Below, piece after piece: positions 39,793 to 42,070 of a stretch of 42,070 nt of DNA. Source of the stretch: an uncultured Erysipelotrichaceae bacterium. GTDB lineage: Bacteria; Bacillota_I; Bacilli_A; RF39; UBA660. The stretch covers positions 1 through 42,070 of the forward strand of contig CADBMO010000104.1 in NCBI GenBank assembly GCA_902795755.1. The letters are read 5' to 3'. Every line of letters begins with the position of its first letter. Position 1 is the stretch's first letter. The position numbers and the translations under genes were made by a program. A model generated the notes under the pieces. The model was not told the origin of the DNA. It was given only the letters and a program-made list of their open reading frames with translations, and ran no database searches.

Positions 39793-40596
39793 ATGGAAAG
39801 AAAAGGAATCTTAGGTCGTAAACTAGGAATGACTCAAGTTTTCGAAAAAAATGGAAAACTAGTTCCTGTTACCGTAGTTGAAGTTGAACCAAATACTGTT
39901 ACTCAAATTAAAACGGTTGAAACTGATGGCTACGAAGCAATCCAATTAGGCTTTGAAACTAAAAGAGAAAAATTAAGTAACAAAGCTGAACTTGGACATG
40001 TAAAAAAAGCTAATGCTGCTCCTAAGCGCTTCTTAAAGGAGATCCGCGGAGTTGACGTTAGCAAATATAGCCTTGGTCAAGAACTTACTTGTGAAGTTTT
40101 TGAAGAAGGTGAAATGGTTGATGTTACCGGAACTTCTAAAGGTAAAGGTTTCCAAGGTGTAATTAAACGTTACAATCAATCAAGAGGTCCTATGGGACAC
40201 GGTTCAAAATACCACAGAGGTGTTGGTTCGTTAGGAACAATGAGACCAATGCGTGTATTTAAAGGTAAGAAATTACCTGGACATATGGGACATGTTACTG
40301 TTACTATGCAAAATTTAGAAATAGTTGCAGTTATGCCTGAAGATAACGTTATCTTAATTAAAGGAAATGTTCCAGGTCCTAAAAAGTCTTTAGTTATCAT
40401 CAAATCAGCTATTAAAAAGCCAAACGTAAAAAAAGATAAAATAGAATTAATTTCTTATAAAACAGAAGAAGTTAAAGAAGAAACTGAAGTAGAAGAAGTT
40501 GCAGTTGAACAAGCAGCAGAAGAAACTACTTTAGAAAACGTAGAAGCTGAAGCTGAAGTTGAAGCTAACGAAGCATCACAAGAAGAAGCTGAATAA
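39793..40596 (+). CDS. rplC: 50S ribosomal protein L3 with acidic C-terminal extension
   Basis: L3 initiates 50S assembly and lies near the peptidyl-transferase centre. The conserved body is present: GILGRKLGMTQVF, TGTSKGKGFQG, MGHGSKYHRGVGSLG and GNVPGPKKSLVII. The body normally ends near residue 210; here it continues for roughly 55 residues to 267, and the last 44 residues contain 19 Glu. This tail has no basic RNA-binding character. RBS AGGAGG 15 bases after rpsJ. Confidence 0.95.
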   Translation: MERKGILGRKLGMTQVFEKNGKLVPVTVVEVEPNTVTQIKTVETDGYEAIQLGFETKREKLSNKAELGHVKKANAAPKRFLKEIRGVDVSKYSLGQELTCEVFEEGEMVDVTGTSKGKGFQGVIKRYNQSRGPMGHGSKYHRGVGSLGTMRPMRVFKGKKLPGHMGHVTVTMQNLEIVAVMPEDNVILIKGNVPGPKKSLVIIKSAIKKPNVKKDKIELISYKTEEVKEETEVEEVAVEQAAEETTLENVEAEAEVEANEASQEEAE

Positions 40597-40650
40597 TAAA
40601 GTCAGTATTTATTTAAGAAAGCTAACATGTGATGAAAGGAGGAATTTAAA

Positions 40651-41277
40651 ATGCCAAAGACAGCACTTTTAAGTTTGAAAGGTGAAAAAATTAAAGACAT
40701 TAAATTAGATGATAACGTATGGGGTATTACTCCAAACGATCAAGTAGTATATGAATCAGTTGTTTTAACAAGAGCTGCATTAAGACAAGGTTCTCATAAA
40801 GTTAAGACACGTAGTGAAGTTTCTGGTGGTGGAAGAAAGCCATGGAGACAAAAAGGAACTGGTAATGCTCGTCAAGGGTCTATCAGAGCTCCTCATTTCG
40901 TAGGTGGTGGAATTGTATTTGGACCATCAAACGAAAGAAACTATAACAAGAAAATGAATAAAAAGGAACGTCGTTTAGCACTAAGATCTGCACTTACTTA
41001 CAAAATAAACGACAAAGAAGTTATTGCAATTGAAAAGTTTGATGCAAAAACTAATAAGACAAAAGATATGATTAAGTTATTAGACAGCTTAAAGATTACT
41101 GGTAAGGCTTTAATAGTTACTACTGAACTTACAGAAAATACTATTTTAGCAACTAGAAACTTATCAAATGTTAAATTAATTTTAGCAAACGAACTTAACA
41201 CATATGACATTTTAAACTGTGATAAATTAGTTATTACAGAAGATGCAATAAAATACGTTGAGGAGGTGCTTAAGTAA
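40651..41277 (+). CDS. rplD: 50S ribosomal protein L4
   Basis: L4, 208 residues, lines the nascent-peptide exit tunnel. Conserved loop sequences are TRSEVSGGGRKPWRQKGTGNARQGS and APHFVGGGIVFGP (here as GGGRKPWRQKGTGNARQGS). In Gammaproteobacteria L4 represses its own operon via the leader; whether that applies to this leader is unknown. RBS AAAGGAGG. Its stop overlaps rplW (TAATG). Confidence 0.97.
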   Translation: MPKTALLSLKGEKIKDIKLDDNVWGITPNDQVVYESVVLTRAALRQGSHKVKTRSEVSGGGRKPWRQKGTGNARQGSIRAPHFVGGGIVFGPSNERNYNKKMNKKERRLALRSALTYKINDKEVIAIEKFDAKTNKTKDMIKLLDSLKITGKALIVTTELTENTILATRNLSNVKLILANELNTYDILNCDKLVITEDAIKYVEEVLK

Positions 41278-41558
41278 TGAGTTCATACAGAGACATAATA
41301 ATAGCACCAGTTGTTACTGAAAAAACAGCTAACTTATCTGCAGATGGTAAGAAAATAGTATTTAAAGTTGCTAAAGAAGCAAATAAAGTACAAATTAAAC
41401 AAGCAATTGAAAAAATATTCAATGTTAAAGTGACAAACGTTAACACTGTAAACGTTCGTCCAAAGAAAAAGAGAGTAGGACGCTACGAAGGAGCTACAAA
41501 GGCTTACAAAAAAGCTTATATTACATTAGCTGAAGGTAGTAAACTAGATTTAAACTAA
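41277..41558 (+). CDS. rplW: 50S ribosomal protein L23
   Basis: L23, 93 residues, at the exit of the ribosomal tunnel, docking site for trigger factor and SRP. Conserved: DIIIAPVVTEKTANL, KVQIKQAIEKIFNVKV and NVRPKKKRVGRYEG. It overlaps rplD by one base. Confidence 0.96.
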   Translation: MSSYRDIIIAPVVTEKTANLSADGKKIVFKVAKEANKVQIKQAIEKIFNVKVTNVNTVNVRPKKKRVGRYEGATKAYKKAYITLAEGSKLDLN

Positions 41559-41573
41559 TAAGGAGGAAATAAA

Positions 41574-42070
41574 ATGCCAGTTAGAAAATATAGACCAACG
41601 ACCAATGGTGTAAGAGGAATGAGTATATTAGTTAATGGCGAAATTACTAAGAGTACTCCAGAAAAAAGCCTTTTAGCACCTAAGAAAAAGACTAATGGTC
41701 GTAATAACTATGGTCGAATCACGGTAAGACATCGTGGTGGTGGTGAAAAAAGAAAATATCGTAAAATCGATTTTAAAAGAAACAAATTTGATATTACTGG
41801 TAAGGTAGCATCTATAGAATACGATCCAAATAGAAGTGCAAACATTGCATTAATTAATTATAAAGATGGTGAAAAAAGATACATTATCGCTCCTAACGGA
41901 TTAAAAGTTGGGGATATCATCGTAAGTGGACAAAACGTAGATGTTAAAGTTGGTAACGCTATGCCAATTATGAACATACCAGTAGGTACTGTAATTCACA
42001 ATATTGAAATGAGACCAGGAAAGGGTGGACAAATAGCACGTAGTGCTGGTCAAAGTGCACAAATTCTTGG
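41574..42070 (+). CDS. rplB: 50S ribosomal protein L2, truncated by window end
   Basis: The first 165 codons of L2, a core 50S protein at the subunit bridge near the peptidyl-transferase centre. The start MPVRKYRPTTNGVRGMS, GRNNYGRITVRHRGGG, KRKYRKIDFKRNK and MRPGKGGQIARSAGQSAQILG (here as RPGKGGQIARSAGQ) are characteristic. RBS AGGAGG at 41562-41567. The reading frame is open to the last base; the gene continues beyond the window. Confidence 0.96.
   Translation, partial: MPVRKYRPTTNGVRGMSILVNGEITKSTPEKSLLAPKKKTNGRNNYGRITVRHRGGGEKRKYRKIDFKRNKFDITGKVASIEYDPNRSANIALINYKDGEKRYIIAPNGLKVGDIIVSGQNVDVKVGNAMPIMNIPVGTVIHNIEMRPGKGGQIARSAGQSAQIL

Noticed and set aside
1..42070. tRNA genes, CRISPR arrays, insertion sequences, prophage
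   Set aside because: No T-loop-like GGTTCGA with cloverleaf arms, no regularly spaced direct repeats, and no transposase or integrase genes were seen by eye.

Overview
This window is a dense, AT-rich (roughly 30% GC by eye) bacterial chromosome segment with short intergenic gaps, compact intrinsic terminators and almost all genes on the + strand. Gene content and order (whiA, parA-parB, mscS, DUF951, ychF, rpsF-ssb-rpsR, rplI-dnaB, yycJ-type hydrolase, rlmH) match the origin-proximal region of Bacillota. TGA is used as a stop (flippase gene at 32824-32826, metallo-hydrolase at 13837-13839), so this is the standard bacterial code and not the Mycoplasma code. Spo0A and GerQ suggest a spore-forming ancestry or lifestyle. 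A LysM/G5/M23 peptidase and a sortase with its substrate indicate a cell wall. A small-genome member of Bacilli (RF39- or Erysipelotrichia-like) is my inference; the sequence alone does not name the species.

Layout: 70-6331 holds whiA and a parA-parB-mscS-DUF951-AbgT-hypothetical run ending in a terminator. 6402-7880 is ychF plus a small unknown gene. 8009-9009 is the rpsF-ssb-rpsR operon behind a structured leader. 9059-9664 is a single Sel1-repeat gene. 9753-14282 is rplI-dnaB-M23 peptidase-yycJ-rlmH. 14344-16868 is a phosphatase/nuclease-fold gene, ung and an unknown coiled-coil gene. 16881-17804 (- strand) carries a LemA-like gene and gerQ. 17886-21562 holds pduL, dusB and a two-gene membrane system that looks like a split YfcC-type transporter. 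21648-26410 is clpC with a degenerate second ATPase domain, cysS behind a Cys-Cys leader peptide, an unknown gene and clpP (- strand). 26525-34743 holds a nucleoside kinase, gap, a wall-spanning surface protein, and pgk-flippase-glycosyltransferase-tpiA. 34831-38037 includes spo0A with an exact 0A box upstream, a Bax-inhibitor-1 protein and a sortase substrate. 38082-39209 is its class B sortase. 39475-42070 is the start of the S10 ribosomal operon behind a long structured leader; rplB runs off the end.

The most novel signal is upstream of cysS. A ten-codon open reading frame with tandem Cys codons has its own promoter and Shine-Dalgarno. Its Cys-codon region can pair over 8 bp with the cysS Shine-Dalgarno, which predicts a cysteine-responsive translational attenuator. 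Other points of interest are the split transporter with a histone-H1-like tail, the ClpC that keeps its Walker A and a ClpP-loop-like LGF but has lost the second pore loop, the sortase/substrate pair with an unusually long cytoplasmic sortase N-terminus, and a genome-wide habit of terminators running directly into TGnTATAAT promoters.

No tRNA, rRNA, CRISPR array, insertion sequence or prophage was seen. No gene-free stretch exceeds 300 bases; the longest, 39210-39474, holds a terminator, a promoter and the S10 leader.
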